A stretch of DNA of 64,000 nt from Flavobacteriales bacterium UBA3364. GTDB taxonomy: Bacteria; Bacteroidota; Bacteroidia; Flavobacteriales_F; PHOS-HE28. Positions 8,536-16,001 of this stretch are shown piece by piece. The stretch lies in NCBI GenBank assembly GCA_002360495.1, contig DEQO01000066.1:1-64000 (forward strand), read 5' to 3'. Each line of letters begins with the position of its first letter. The first letter of the stretch is position 1. The notes beneath the pieces are model-generated. The model made no database searches and had not been told where the DNA came from. It was given only the letters and a program-made list of their open reading frames with translations. Both the position numbers and the translations under genes were made by a program.

Positions 8536-8880
8536 ATGATCAGCGACGAACTGCGCGATGAACTGCTGGCCTTCCGGAAGGAGCGCGACTGGGAGCAGTT
8601 CCACAACCTGCGGACGCTCTCCACGAGCATTGCCCTCGAAGCGGCGGAACTGATGGAGCACACCCAATGGGCCAAGGATGCCGACCTGCCCGCCCTGGCC
8701 GAGCAGCACCGCGATGCCCTGGCCGAGGAAATGGCGGACATCGCCATCCTGCTCACCTACCTGGCCCATGACCTTGACCTGGACCTCGAAACCGCCGTGC
8801 GCCAGAAGCTGCTGAAGAACGCCGCCAAGTACCCCGTGGAGAAGGCGAAAGGGGTGGCGACGAAGTATGATCGGTTGTGA
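8536..8880 (+). CDS. MazG-like nucleotide pyrophosphohydrolase
   Basis: This is a 114-aa all-helical protein with the MazG/dCTPase metal-binding pattern: EQFHNLRTLSTSIALEAAELMEHTQW supplies E-x-x-E, and EEMADIAILLTYLAHDL supplies E-x-x-D. These ligate Mg2+ and hydrolyse the alpha-beta bond of (d)NTPs. The length matches the short stand-alone RS21-C6/dCTP pyrophosphatase subgroup rather than the long MazG. The start at 8536 follows the HNH stop by 11 bp. It could be house-cleaning, or part of the local defence-like cluster; nucleotide-depleting MazG relatives occur in both settings. Confidence 0.88.
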   Translation: MISDELRDELLAFRKERDWEQFHNLRTLSTSIALEAAELMEHTQWAKDADLPALAEQHRDALAEEMADIAILLTYLAHDLDLDLETAVRQKLLKNAAKYPVEKAKGVATKYDRL

Positions 8881-8908
8881 CAAAGAGAACCGCTCGCCGC
8901 ACGAAGAA

Positions 8909-9427
8909 CTATTGCGTGATGGCTTCCTCCCAAGGTTCGAGGGGGAGCCTCCTGAAGGTCACGGGAGTGGCACGCTGTGAAAGATCCTCAGCGCAGTCCT
9001 TTTGAAGTTCTTTCGGATTCTCGCCGGGAATGATATCGGGATACTTGATGATGTGCGCGTGACATGGTGGAGGTTCTTCCGGAACCACATCCATGTTGCC
9101 TACGGTCGCTCCCGCGCTGTCTGTTACAGGAACGGCGCGGATCTCAGCCGCGGTAATTGTTGTAAAGGCGAACAGGACACGTTGAGGGTTACCCGCCGCA
9201 CCAACTGATATCCCATTACGCTCAATGGCTTCGTTGTCGATGCAATGGCTCACGCGTGAAACAGAGAGTACCCAATCGCCGTTTTCGTCTTGCACGGGCA
9301 TGAAGGCTTGCGCTTTCGGCACGCTCTTTCCGTCCACGGTCCGAACGCGCTTCTTGTCGAAGATGTGCCGCGCAAGCACCTCATGGTCGGCGACGTGCGC
9401 TGGCAAACCCGATGGCAGCACCATCAC
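8909..9427 (-). CDS. conserved hypothetical, third gene of the TIGR04255 operon
   Basis: This 172-aa soluble protein has no signal peptide. Visible landmarks are LARHIFDKKRVR, AFMPVQDENGDWVLSVSRVSHC near residue 42, and a C-terminal CHAHIIKYPDI. That order (AFMP, LSVxR, HAxI) resembles a family I have seen paired with NWDG proteins, but I know no function. Its start codon overlaps the stop of the preceding gene by 4 bp, so translation is coupled. It is the last gene of a minus-strand trio. Confidence 0.7.
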   Translation of the reverse strand: MMVLPSGLPAHVADHEVLARHIFDKKRVRTVDGKSVPKAQAFMPVQDENGDWVLSVSRVSHCIDNEAIERNGISVGAAGNPQRVLFAFTTITAAEIRAVPVTDSAGATVGNMDVVPEEPPPCHAHIIKYPDIIPGENPKELQKDCAEDLSQRATPVTFRRLPLEPWEEAITQ

Positions 9428-9945
9428 TGCCGGAGGATCTCCATGAACCGGATCAACTCCACAGGCACCTGCTGGTCGAGGAACCAGAGCGTATCGCGCA
9501 TGCGTTTGGCACCGTTCCGGTAAATGAACGTCAACCGTCCGTTGAGCGCGATGCTGATCGATAGCAAACGGTTACCCCCTCTTCTCCATTCGAGCACCAG
9601 TTCGCCATCTGGATCCGCGTTCACTTCTGGTACACCAGCTGACGATGGAAGATTCTCAAGGAATGTCCGGGTCTTCTCGTAGGTCAGAAAATGGACTGGT
9701 TGGGCGCCGTGGCCATCCCAATTCGGTTGAGAACACTCTGCAAAGACGGTCTCCAGTTCGGTCGAAGCCTGTTCCAGGGATCGACGATCCAGCGCGAGCA
9801 CGCCCTCGCGGAAGTCGAAGCTGGGGAATATCCGGCTTCCACGCGTGCGCACCTCATCCCAGCGCACAGCCACATCACTGGCGCTCGAGCCAGTTGCTAC
9901 CGTGTAGAGGTAAGTGTCCTCTAAGAACCGGTTTGTTGCAGACAT
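9424..9945 (-). CDS. NWDG-motif hypothetical protein, second gene of the TIGR04255 operon
   Basis: This 173-aa soluble protein has a central QPNWDGHGAQPV motif (near residue 93), then a FLENLP helix end, DPDGELVLEWRRGGNRLLSIS, and a C-terminal helix (PVELIRFMEIL). The NWDG-x-GA plus PDGE-x-x-LEW pattern recurs in uncharacterised bacterial proteins, usually next to a partner like the gene downstream. Its start at 9945 overlaps the end of the TIGR04255 gene by 25 bp, and it overlaps the next gene by 4 bp, so the three are tightly coupled. No catalytic residues stand out. Confidence 0.7.
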   Translation of the reverse strand: MSATNRFLEDTYLYTVATGSSASDVAVRWDEVRTRGSRIFPSFDFREGVLALDRRSLEQASTELETVFAECSQPNWDGHGAQPVHFLTYEKTRTFLENLPSSAGVPEVNADPDGELVLEWRRGGNRLLSISIALNGRLTFIYRNGAKRMRDTLWFLDQQVPVELIRFMEILRQ

Positions 9946-10685
9946 TCGGGTGTAAGTACGGAGTTGAAGATATGGTAGGTCCAGTCCCTCACGGCTGTGA
10001 ACTCCTGCCAGATGCGCTCATCATTGGGGGTCCACTGTCCTTCTCGGGCACCTTCATTGTCAAAGGCAACGTGTAATAGATCCGGTTCTTCCTTTACGCT
10101 GGAGAGCATTACCCGAGCGGGCATTCCGGTCTCCGCGTCACGCAGAACGATCTGGTGATGGAAGTGGTTCATGTCGCCCGACAACTCTGGGGGAAAGGTG
10201 AGGTAGAGTTTGAAGTACTTGTCAAGCATAACCCTGCCATCCTTGTCGAATGGGAGCTTGAGCACATTGATGTACCGGATCGAAAGCCGCATTGCCTGTT
10301 GGGGTCGGAACGCTTTGCAGTAGGACTGCCATAGCGCTCTTACGGGCACAACCCCTTCGTCAAAGCCCTTGTATTGTGTGAAGTTGACAAAAGCCCCGAA
10401 CCGCATGAAGTGTCCGGCGATGCTCCCATCAGTGTTCACCACCTTTACTCCTGTCCAGGCCTGGGTCTGTGAGTGCTCAACTTGTCCTTTCCCATCTCCC
10501 TTGACGGCAATGTTCACATGGTCCACTTGCCGTTCAATCGAAAAACCAGTAGGCAGCACTTTCTGGAGTTCAGCGGACACCACCTCCTGTTCTAGGTCAT
10601 CCGGTGTAACCGCCTGAAGTCCGAAAATCACCTCAACAGCAGGGGGATGGGCCAACGGCTTCGGTGCTAATGAACGATCTGGCAT
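9921..10685 (-). CDS. TIGR04255 family protein
   Basis: The product is 254 aa from MPDRSLAPKPL. The family hallmarks are an N-terminal HPPAVEVIFGLQ, a central beta-rich core (HFMRFGAFVNFTQYKGFDE), then RLSIRYINVLKLPF and a C-terminal IFNSVLTPECL. TIGR04255 is a sporadically distributed family of unknown role, often in variable genome regions. The frame is open to 10727, but a TACATTTG promoter box at 10700-10707 lies inside that extension, so the Met at 10685 is the best start and the leader would be only a few bases. It heads a three-gene overlapping operon and diverges from the Ntn-hydrolase pair. Confidence 0.82.
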   Translation of the reverse strand: MPDRSLAPKPLAHPPAVEVIFGLQAVTPDDLEQEVVSAELQKVLPTGFSIERQVDHVNIAVKGDGKGQVEHSQTQAWTGVKVVNTDGSIAGHFMRFGAFVNFTQYKGFDEGVVPVRALWQSYCKAFRPQQAMRLSIRYINVLKLPFDKDGRVMLDKYFKLYLTFPPELSGDMNHFHHQIVLRDAETGMPARVMLSSVKEEPDLLHVAFDNEGAREGQWTPNDERIWQEFTAVRDWTYHIFNSVLTPECLQQTGS

Positions 10686-10699
10686 TGGGGAGAGCATCG

Positions 10700-10707
10700 C
10701 AAATGTA
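10700..10707 (-). promoter_or_regulatory. TAnnTTTG -7 box for the TIGR04255 operon
   Basis: On the minus strand the sequence reads TACATTTG, a perfect match to the Bacteroidota -7 consensus TAnnTTTG. It lies 15 bp upstream of the chosen start at 10685. No clear -33 TTG is visible at the usual spacing. Confidence 0.55.
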
Positions 10708-10786
10708 GAATGTCGGGGTGCTCCCATCTGGCACTTGGGTCTTACAACTTGTTAAGGTCCTCTTGTCCAGAAGGAGAGCCCACGGC

Positions 10787-10802
10787 TGACAAGCATTTGT
10801 CA
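10787..10802. promoter_or_regulatory. inverted repeat in divergent intergenic region
   Basis: TGACAA (10787-10792) and TTGTCA (10797-10802) form perfect 6-bp arms around GCAT. The site is midway between the divergent starts at 10685 and 10940, where an operator controlling both units would be expected. No regulator has been identified. Confidence 0.4.
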
Positions 10803-10939
10803 TAGGGTGAATGCCACGCTATGCCCATGGGTTCTGTTCAAAAGATTGCCCGAGGAGCAGTCCTCTCCTTTGGGCGAACGTCCCCGGTGGTTTCCTTTGC
10901 GTCAATGTCTACCTTGTCAATCACCGATCGCCGAGAAAC

Positions 10940-11383
10940 ATGTCACAGCTAAGCAACAAGGACTGGTTGCTAATGGCGCTTGAGCATGGTCATAGACTCC
11001 AGCCAGTGCAGTTGCAGAAGAGCTTGTTTCTCCTCGGCAGGAATCTGTCCCCCGAGAAGTTACAGAACGACTCCTTCTACAAGTTCGAGGCGTATGACTA
11101 TGGCCCCTTTTGTGGCGAGGTTTATAAAGATGCTGAAGCGCTTGAGGGGAATGGCATGATCGCCATAATGCGACCACCGTTGGTGCGGTTCAACATCTAC
11201 GAAATCACGGATTTGGGTACCGAGCACGCTCGTGCATTGCGGAAGTCGTTGGATGAGGCGACGACATCCTATTTGGATGCCGTCGTTGACTTTACGAAGA
11301 GTCTCTCGTTCACTGAACTGGTGAGCGCCATCTATAAGGCGTATCCTGAGATGCGCGAAAAGAGTGTATTCCGCGAACCATGA
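10940..11383 (+). CDS. winged-helix, YwgA/SocA(Panacea)-like protein
   Basis: The product is 147 aa from MSQLSNKDWLLMALEHGHRL. The open frame reaches back to 10811, but that part is unlike any protein N-terminus. The pattern VQLQKSLFLLGRNL, then FYKFEAYDYGPFCGEVYKDAEALEGNGMI, then a strand and YEITDLGTEHARAL matches small winged-helix-like proteins of the YwgA type and the Panacea (SocA-like) antitoxin domain. These have a K-L-Q-K helix, an aromatic-YGP motif and a final T-x-x-G turn. Such proteins are often partners of toxins or proteases. It overlaps the Ntn hydrolase gene by 4 bp (ATGA), so the two are coupled. DNA or partner binding is inferred only. Confidence 0.65.
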   Translation: MSQLSNKDWLLMALEHGHRLQPVQLQKSLFLLGRNLSPEKLQNDSFYKFEAYDYGPFCGEVYKDAEALEGNGMIAIMRPPLVRFNIYEITDLGTEHARALRKSLDEATTSYLDAVVDFTKSLSFTELVSAIYKAYPEMREKSVFREP

Positions 11384-12180
11384 CCCTGATAGTTGGCATA
11401 CTGTGCAAAGACGGCGTTGTGGTTGCGTCCGATAGTGCCGCCACTTTTGCGGCAACTGGGAGGCCGACAATTGGTCAGCAGGCTATCCAGAAGATTATTC
11501 GTGTTAACGAGCATGTTCTGTTTGCCTCGACAGGTGCCGTGGGAATAGGGCAAGTGCTAGCTGACCATATGGCCACTTTGTGGAAAGCAAATCAGCTCGG
11601 AGGCCAACGAACTCCACCACAGGTGATGAATCACCTTGGTCAAGAGATTAACAAAGTCGTTTTTCCATACCTGCAGTCCGCCCAGATGCAGCATAAGCTA
11701 GTTGGAGAAGCCGGACAATCGCTGTGTAAGTCGTTAGTAGCAATGCCGGTAGGTCGGGAGGCATGCTTGTTCAACTTCGACTTCAACGGCGCACCAGAAC
11801 AGTCAACTAAGGACATACCGTTCATTGCCCTCGGTAGTGGACAGCCTATAGCTGACCCTTTCTTGGCTTTCCTGAAACGAGTGTTGTGGCCATCACGCGA
11901 ACCAACACTTGCGGAGGGCCGACTCGCTGCAATATGGACGATAAACCATGTCACCAGGACCAACCCAGGTGGTGTTGGTGGGAATATTCAACTCGCTACA
12001 CTATCAAGTGTAGTAGGTGGTGAATTGGCCGTTCAAGTGGCAACACAAGAAGAGATCACTGAGCACCTACAGCGTGTTGATACGGCGGAGAAAGCACTAG
12101 TAAAGGAGCTTGAAGGTTCTCCGTCCAGCGCTGCTGCCACGGTACCGGTGCCACATGGCGCCAATGGCCCCAACAATTGA
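11380..12180 (+). CDS. proteasome-beta-like Ntn hydrolase
   Basis: This 266-aa protein begins M-T-L-I-V-G-I-L-C-K-D-G-V-V-V-A-S-D-S. Counting the Thr after Met as residue 1, Asp17 aligns with the proteasome catalytic Asp. Gln-Lys-Ile at residues 36-38 supplies a Lys33 equivalent after a 4-residue insertion, and FASTGAVGIGQ supplies the glycine loop. It therefore keeps the N-terminal-nucleophile threonine protease layout with no propeptide beyond Met. It is longer than a 20S beta subunit, with a helical then low-complexity tail (EEITEHLQRVDTAEKAL, PSSAAATVPVPHG). There is no HslU, Mpa or other ATPase beside it. It is co-translated with the winged-helix-like gene. By eye its G+C is near half, clearly below the fdh gene that follows. 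Catalytic activity is inferred. Confidence 0.8.
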   Translation: MTLIVGILCKDGVVVASDSAATFAATGRPTIGQQAIQKIIRVNEHVLFASTGAVGIGQVLADHMATLWKANQLGGQRTPPQVMNHLGQEINKVVFPYLQSAQMQHKLVGEAGQSLCKSLVAMPVGREACLFNFDFNGAPEQSTKDIPFIALGSGQPIADPFLAFLKRVLWPSREPTLAEGRLAAIWTINHVTRTNPGGVGGNIQLATLSSVVGGELAVQVATQEEITEHLQRVDTAEKALVKELEGSPSSAAATVPVPHGANGPNN

Positions 12181-12217
12181 ACTCTGTTGGCTTTTCGTTG
12201 TTCGCGTGAGCGATTGA

Positions 12218-12266
12218 AGCGGAAAGCCCGGAGCCGGTAATCCGGCGAGGACTTGCAGCGGAAAGC
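12218..12266. other. short direct repeat and small hairpin between convergent genes
   Basis: AGCGGAAAGC occurs at 12218-12227 and again at 12257-12266, and GCCGG/CCGGC (12233-12246) forms a small hairpin between them. This is the only structure in the 123-bp gap between the Ntn hydrolase and fdh stop codons. It may act as a weak terminator or be a small dispersed repeat. Confidence 0.3.
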
Positions 12267-12303
12267 GCGACGGCGAGTCTTCGAGCCGGCACGCCCTAAT
12301 GAC

Positions 12304-15189
12304 CTAAGCCTTCGCGACCACTTCGCCTTCCTTGCGCAAATGCGTTTTCCGCGCCTTGCGGATGCGACACGTCACCACCTTGTACTCCGGGCACATCGCC
12401 AGTGAATCGCTCACACTGCTGGTGATCACGTTCAGCATGATCTCCGGGAAGTGGAAGGTGCTGGAGAGGATGCCCGGCTTCACCTCGTCGGTCACCTTCG
12501 CCTTGATGTCCACCTTGCCGCGGGGGCTTTCCACGCAGACCATGTCGCCATCGGCGATGCCGTTCTGCTGCGCGTCGAAGGGGTTGATGAGGAGCACGTC
12601 CTCGGTGAGGATCACCTCGTTGCCGGTGCGCCGCGTCATGGCGCCGCAGTTGTAGTGCTCCAGCTCGCGGTTGGTGGTGATGATGTAGGGGTAGTCCTTC
12701 TCGTTGGCGCGCACCTCGGGGCTCTTCTCCCACGCGTTGAAGTAGAAGTGGCCCAGCCCGCGCTTGAAGGTGTCGGTGTGCAGGATCTTGGTGTCGGTGC
12801 CATCGGGCTTCACGGGCCATTGCTTGCCGTTCTCGCCCAGCTCGTCCCACTTCACGCCGGCGAAGAAGGGCACGATGCGGCTTATCTCGCGCAGCACCCA
12901 ATCGGGGTGGTAGTCGGTCTTCTCATTCCCGCTCTTCCTGCCGGTCTTGGCGGCGTAGCGCTCCATGATGTCGCAGGTGATCTGGCCGTCGCTCTTGGTG
13001 CCTTCGATGGGCTCCACCGCGGCGTTCACGCGCTGGATGCGGCGCTCGCCGTTGGTGAAGGTGCCGCTCTTCTCCAGGAAGCTGGCGCCGGGCAATACGA
13101 CGTGGGCGAGCTTGGCGGTCTCGGTCATGAAGAGCTCCTGCACCACGAAGAGCTCGAGCTCGCCGAGGGCCTTGCGCACGTGCAAGGTGTTGGGGTCCGT
13201 CTGGCCCATGTCCTCGCCTACCACCCAGAAGGCCTTGAGGGTGCCTGCGAGCATGGCATCGTACATCTGCGGGATCTTCTTGCCGATCACGCTGGGGATC
13301 TCGGTGCCGTAGAACTCGTTGTAGAGCTGCGCGTACTCCGGGTTGTCCACCGCGTAGTAGCCCGCGCCCTGGTGGGGCTGGCAGCCCATGTCGGCCGCGC
13401 CCTGCACGTTGTTCTGGCCGCGCAACGGGTTCACGCCCACGCCGCGCCGTCCGATGTTGCCGGTCATCATGGCGATGTCGGCGATCTGCATCACGGTGAA
13501 GGTGCCCTGGTAGTGCTCGGTGACGCCCAGGCCGTGGAAGCTCATGGCGGCGGGGCTCTTGGCGTAGGCCATCGCGGCCTCGCGCACCAGGTTGCGGTCC
13601 ACACCCGTCTCGCGCTCCATGGCGGCGATGTCCACGGCGAGCAGCTCCTTCTTGAAGTCGGCGTAGCCCTCCGTGCGCGTGTCGATGAAGTCCTGCTTCA
13701 CCAGCCCCTCGCTCACGATGTAGTACATGAACATGTTGAGCAGGGCCACGTTGGTGCCGGGCTTCAGCTGCAGGTGGTAGTTGGCGTAGCGGGCCAGCTC
13801 GGTGCGACGCGGGTCGATCACGATCAGCGTCTTCCCCTTCATCACCTGCTGCTTGATCTTGGCGCCGGTCACAGGGTGCGCGTCGGTGGGGTTGGCGCCG
13901 ATCACCATGATGGTGTGCGTGTCGCGCAGGTCGTCGATGCTGTTGGTGGCCGCGCCAGTGCCAAACGTCTTCTGCATGCCCAGGGCCGTGGGGCTGTGGC
14001 ACACGCGCGCGCAGCTGTCGATGTTGTTGGTGCCCACCTGCGCGCGGAAGAACTTCTGCAGGAGGTAGTTCTCCTCGTTGGGGCAGCGCGCGCTGCTCAC
14101 GCCGCCGAGCGCGTCGGGACCATGCTTCTCGCGGATCTTCATGAAGCCGTCCACGATGAAGTCGTAGGCCTCGTCCCAGGTGGCGGGAACGAACTCGCCA
14201 TTGCGCTTGATCAGCGGCGTGCGCAGCCGCTCCGGGTGATCGTAGAAGCGGAACGCGTAGCGGCCCTTGAGGCAGGTGTGGCCCTGGTTGGCCTCGGCGT
14301 CGTAAGGCGCGGTGATGCCCGCCACCTTGCCGTCCTTCACCTTCACTTCCAGGTTGCAGCCCACACCGCAATACGTGCATACGGTGCGCACCACCTCTTC
14401 GGCCTTGGTCTCCTTGGCGCGGAACACGTCGGTGATGGCGCTGGTGGGGCAGGCCTGCGCACAGGCGCCGCAGCTCACGCAATCGCTGTCGAAGAAGCTC
14501 TCGCCGGTACCCTTGGCGATCCAGCTATCGAAACCACGACCGGCCATGGTGAGCACCATCTCGCCCTGCACCTCGTCGCAAGCGCGCACGCAGCGGTAGC
14601 AGTTGATGCAGCTCTCCAGGTCGCTCACCATGTAAGGGTGGCTGGTGTCCTTCGCGAAGGCGCGATCCGTTCCCGCGGCATCCAGCGGGTGTGCGCCCTT
14701 GGGGTAGCGCACGCTGTCCAGGTCGAAGCCGATCTGTTGCACCACGTTGTAGAGCTCGTTGGCGCCGTGGTCCTCGGTCTTCAGCTTGTCCACCGGGTAG
14801 TTGGTGAGCACCAGCTCCACGATGTTCTTGCGCAGCCGCTCCATGCGGGGGCTGTTCACCGTGATGTATTGTCCTTTCGCCACCGGCGTATGGCAACTGG
14901 CCATCACCTTGCTGGGGCCATCCTGCTGCAGGGCGACTTCCACGGAGCACACGCGGCAGCTGCCGAAGGGCTCCAGGTTGGGCGCATCGCAAAGCGTGGG
15001 CACCGGGTTGGGCCCCATGTGGCGCTTGAGGAAAGCAAGCATGGTCTCGCCCTTGTTGATGGGGTAGGCCACGCCATCGATGTAAGCGACATCCACTTCC
15101 ACGGCCGCCTTGTTCGAGGTAGTGGGGGCTGACTGCGTCTTGGCGACGGGGGCGGGGGAGCCGGAATGCTTGGCCTGTGGCTGGTTCAT
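12304..15189 (-). CDS. formate dehydrogenase alpha subunit (NAD-linked type)
   Basis: The 961-aa protein would oxidise formate to CO2 at a bis-MGD Mo/W centre. In order it has a NuoG-like [2Fe-2S] domain (Cys67, 78, 81, 99), a [4Fe-4S] segment with CINCYRCVRAC (Cys194-204), a ferredoxin pair segment CVSCGACAQACP (237-247), and the molybdopterin oxidoreductase domain with its own cluster CTYCGVGC...C (271, 274, 278, 306). The active-site Cys is 397 in CARVCHSPTALGM: Cys, not selenocysteine, followed by the expected His. The C-terminal MGD-binding domain is present. The start at 15189 (MNQPQAKHSG) is chosen over an unsupported extension to 15297. The likely partner beta subunit lies at 16568-18253, separated by two opposite genes. 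No gamma subunit or FdhD is in the window. Confidence 0.92.
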   Translation of the reverse strand: MNQPQAKHSGSPAPVAKTQSAPTTSNKAAVEVDVAYIDGVAYPINKGETMLAFLKRHMGPNPVPTLCDAPNLEPFGSCRVCSVEVALQQDGPSKVMASCHTPVAKGQYITVNSPRMERLRKNIVELVLTNYPVDKLKTEDHGANELYNVVQQIGFDLDSVRYPKGAHPLDAAGTDRAFAKDTSHPYMVSDLESCINCYRCVRACDEVQGEMVLTMAGRGFDSWIAKGTGESFFDSDCVSCGACAQACPTSAITDVFRAKETKAEEVVRTVCTYCGVGCNLEVKVKDGKVAGITAPYDAEANQGHTCLKGRYAFRFYDHPERLRTPLIKRNGEFVPATWDEAYDFIVDGFMKIREKHGPDALGGVSSARCPNEENYLLQKFFRAQVGTNNIDSCARVCHSPTALGMQKTFGTGAATNSIDDLRDTHTIMVIGANPTDAHPVTGAKIKQQVMKGKTLIVIDPRRTELARYANYHLQLKPGTNVALLNMFMYYIVSEGLVKQDFIDTRTEGYADFKKELLAVDIAAMERETGVDRNLVREAAMAYAKSPAAMSFHGLGVTEHYQGTFTVMQIADIAMMTGNIGRRGVGVNPLRGQNNVQGAADMGCQPHQGAGYYAVDNPEYAQLYNEFYGTEIPSVIGKKIPQMYDAMLAGTLKAFWVVGEDMGQTDPNTLHVRKALGELELFVVQELFMTETAKLAHVVLPGASFLEKSGTFTNGERRIQRVNAAVEPIEGTKSDGQITCDIMERYAAKTGRKSGNEKTDYHPDWVLREISRIVPFFAGVKWDELGENGKQWPVKPDGTDTKILHTDTFKRGLGHFYFNAWEKSPEVRANEKDYPYIITTNRELEHYNCGAMTRRTGNEVILTEDVLLINPFDAQQNGIADGDMVCVESPRGKVDIKAKVTDEVKPGILSSTFHFPEIMLNVITSSVSDSLAMCPEYKVVTCRIRKARKTHLRKEGEVVAKA

Positions 15190-15360
15190 GCGATGGCGTG
15201 CTGGCCTGCGGAAGGCAGGAAGGACGAAGATAGTCGGCAGTGCTGCCCATGCCCTTGGCCCGGACAGCGCATTGGCCGAATGGCCGACATTCATCAATTT
15301 CGTTCCGTCTGTCCAAGGACGGCACTACCCACCACCAGCCCTGCCAGCAACGAAGCGAAG

Positions 15361-15909
15361 ATGAAACGCCCCATCGACCTCCACGCCATCGGCGAGCGCA
15401 TACAGTTCAACGATGCCCGCGAGCGCACCAACGGCCGGCGCAGCGAAGCCACCCTCAGTCTCGGTCCCGGCAACAAGGGTCCCGGTGCGCACATGCACAT
15501 CGGCCAGGAAGAAGGCTTCAAGGTGCTTAGCGGGAAATTGATCGTCACCATCGGGAAGAAGGAAGTCACCTTGGGACCCGGCGAGAGCGCGGTGATCCGT
15601 TCCGGCGAGGCGCACAACTTCCGCAATGCGAGCAGCACCGAGCGGGTGGAGGCCGAATTCTGGTACGAGCCCGCCCTCCACATCGAGTGGATGCTGCAAT
15701 CGATGGGAGAGGATGCGATGGCGAGAGGTGGCGATTGGAAGAAAGCTCCCATCCTCACCGTCATCCACGCCCTGTGGAAGATGCGGAAGGAGTACCGCTT
15801 GGCGGGCATGCCCTTCTGGCTCCAGGATGGGCTGTTCGGCACCTTCGCGTTTATTGCACGCCTCACAGGTGCGCACAAGCGGTGGCCGCTGCCGGAGGGG
15901 CTGCGGTGA
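15361..15909 (+). CDS. cupin domain protein
   Basis: This is a 182-aa protein with a single conserved cupin barrel at about residues 30-105. Motif 1 is GPGAHMHIGQEEGFKVLSG, giving the His-x-His and Glu metal ligands, and motif 2 is LGPGESAVIRSGEAHNF, giving the final His. A helical C-terminal extension follows (ALHIEWMLQSMGEDAMA, then PFWLQDGLFGTFAFIARL). Small cupins of this kind bind a metal and act as dioxygenases, isomerases or sensors; the role here is unknown. It runs divergently from fdh alpha, sharing a 171-bp intergenic region, and sits between the two fdh subunits. Confidence 0.85.
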   Translation: MKRPIDLHAIGERIQFNDARERTNGRRSEATLSLGPGNKGPGAHMHIGQEEGFKVLSGKLIVTIGKKEVTLGPGESAVIRSGEAHNFRNASSTERVEAEFWYEPALHIEWMLQSMGEDAMARGGDWKKAPILTVIHALWKMRKEYRLAGMPFWLQDGLFGTFAFIARLTGAHKRWPLPEGLR

Positions 15910-16001
15910 GGCCGGCTGCAAGTCGCATATCCTCGTTGCGTGTCGCAGCGGAAGGCGATTGCGATGAATACAGACCGCACCGCACAGACTACCTTGCTGC
16001 G

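Noticed and set aside
14000..14020. possible selenocysteine at the formate dehydrogenase active site
   Set aside because: The codon is TGC (Cys) in CARVCHSP; no in-frame TGA is present.
12451..15132. 893-codon open frame on the plus strand opposite formate dehydrogenase alpha
   Set aside because: The translation is dominated by Val/Ala/His/Leu/Gly in codon-mirror patterns with no domain. It is an antisense shadow of a high-G+C gene.
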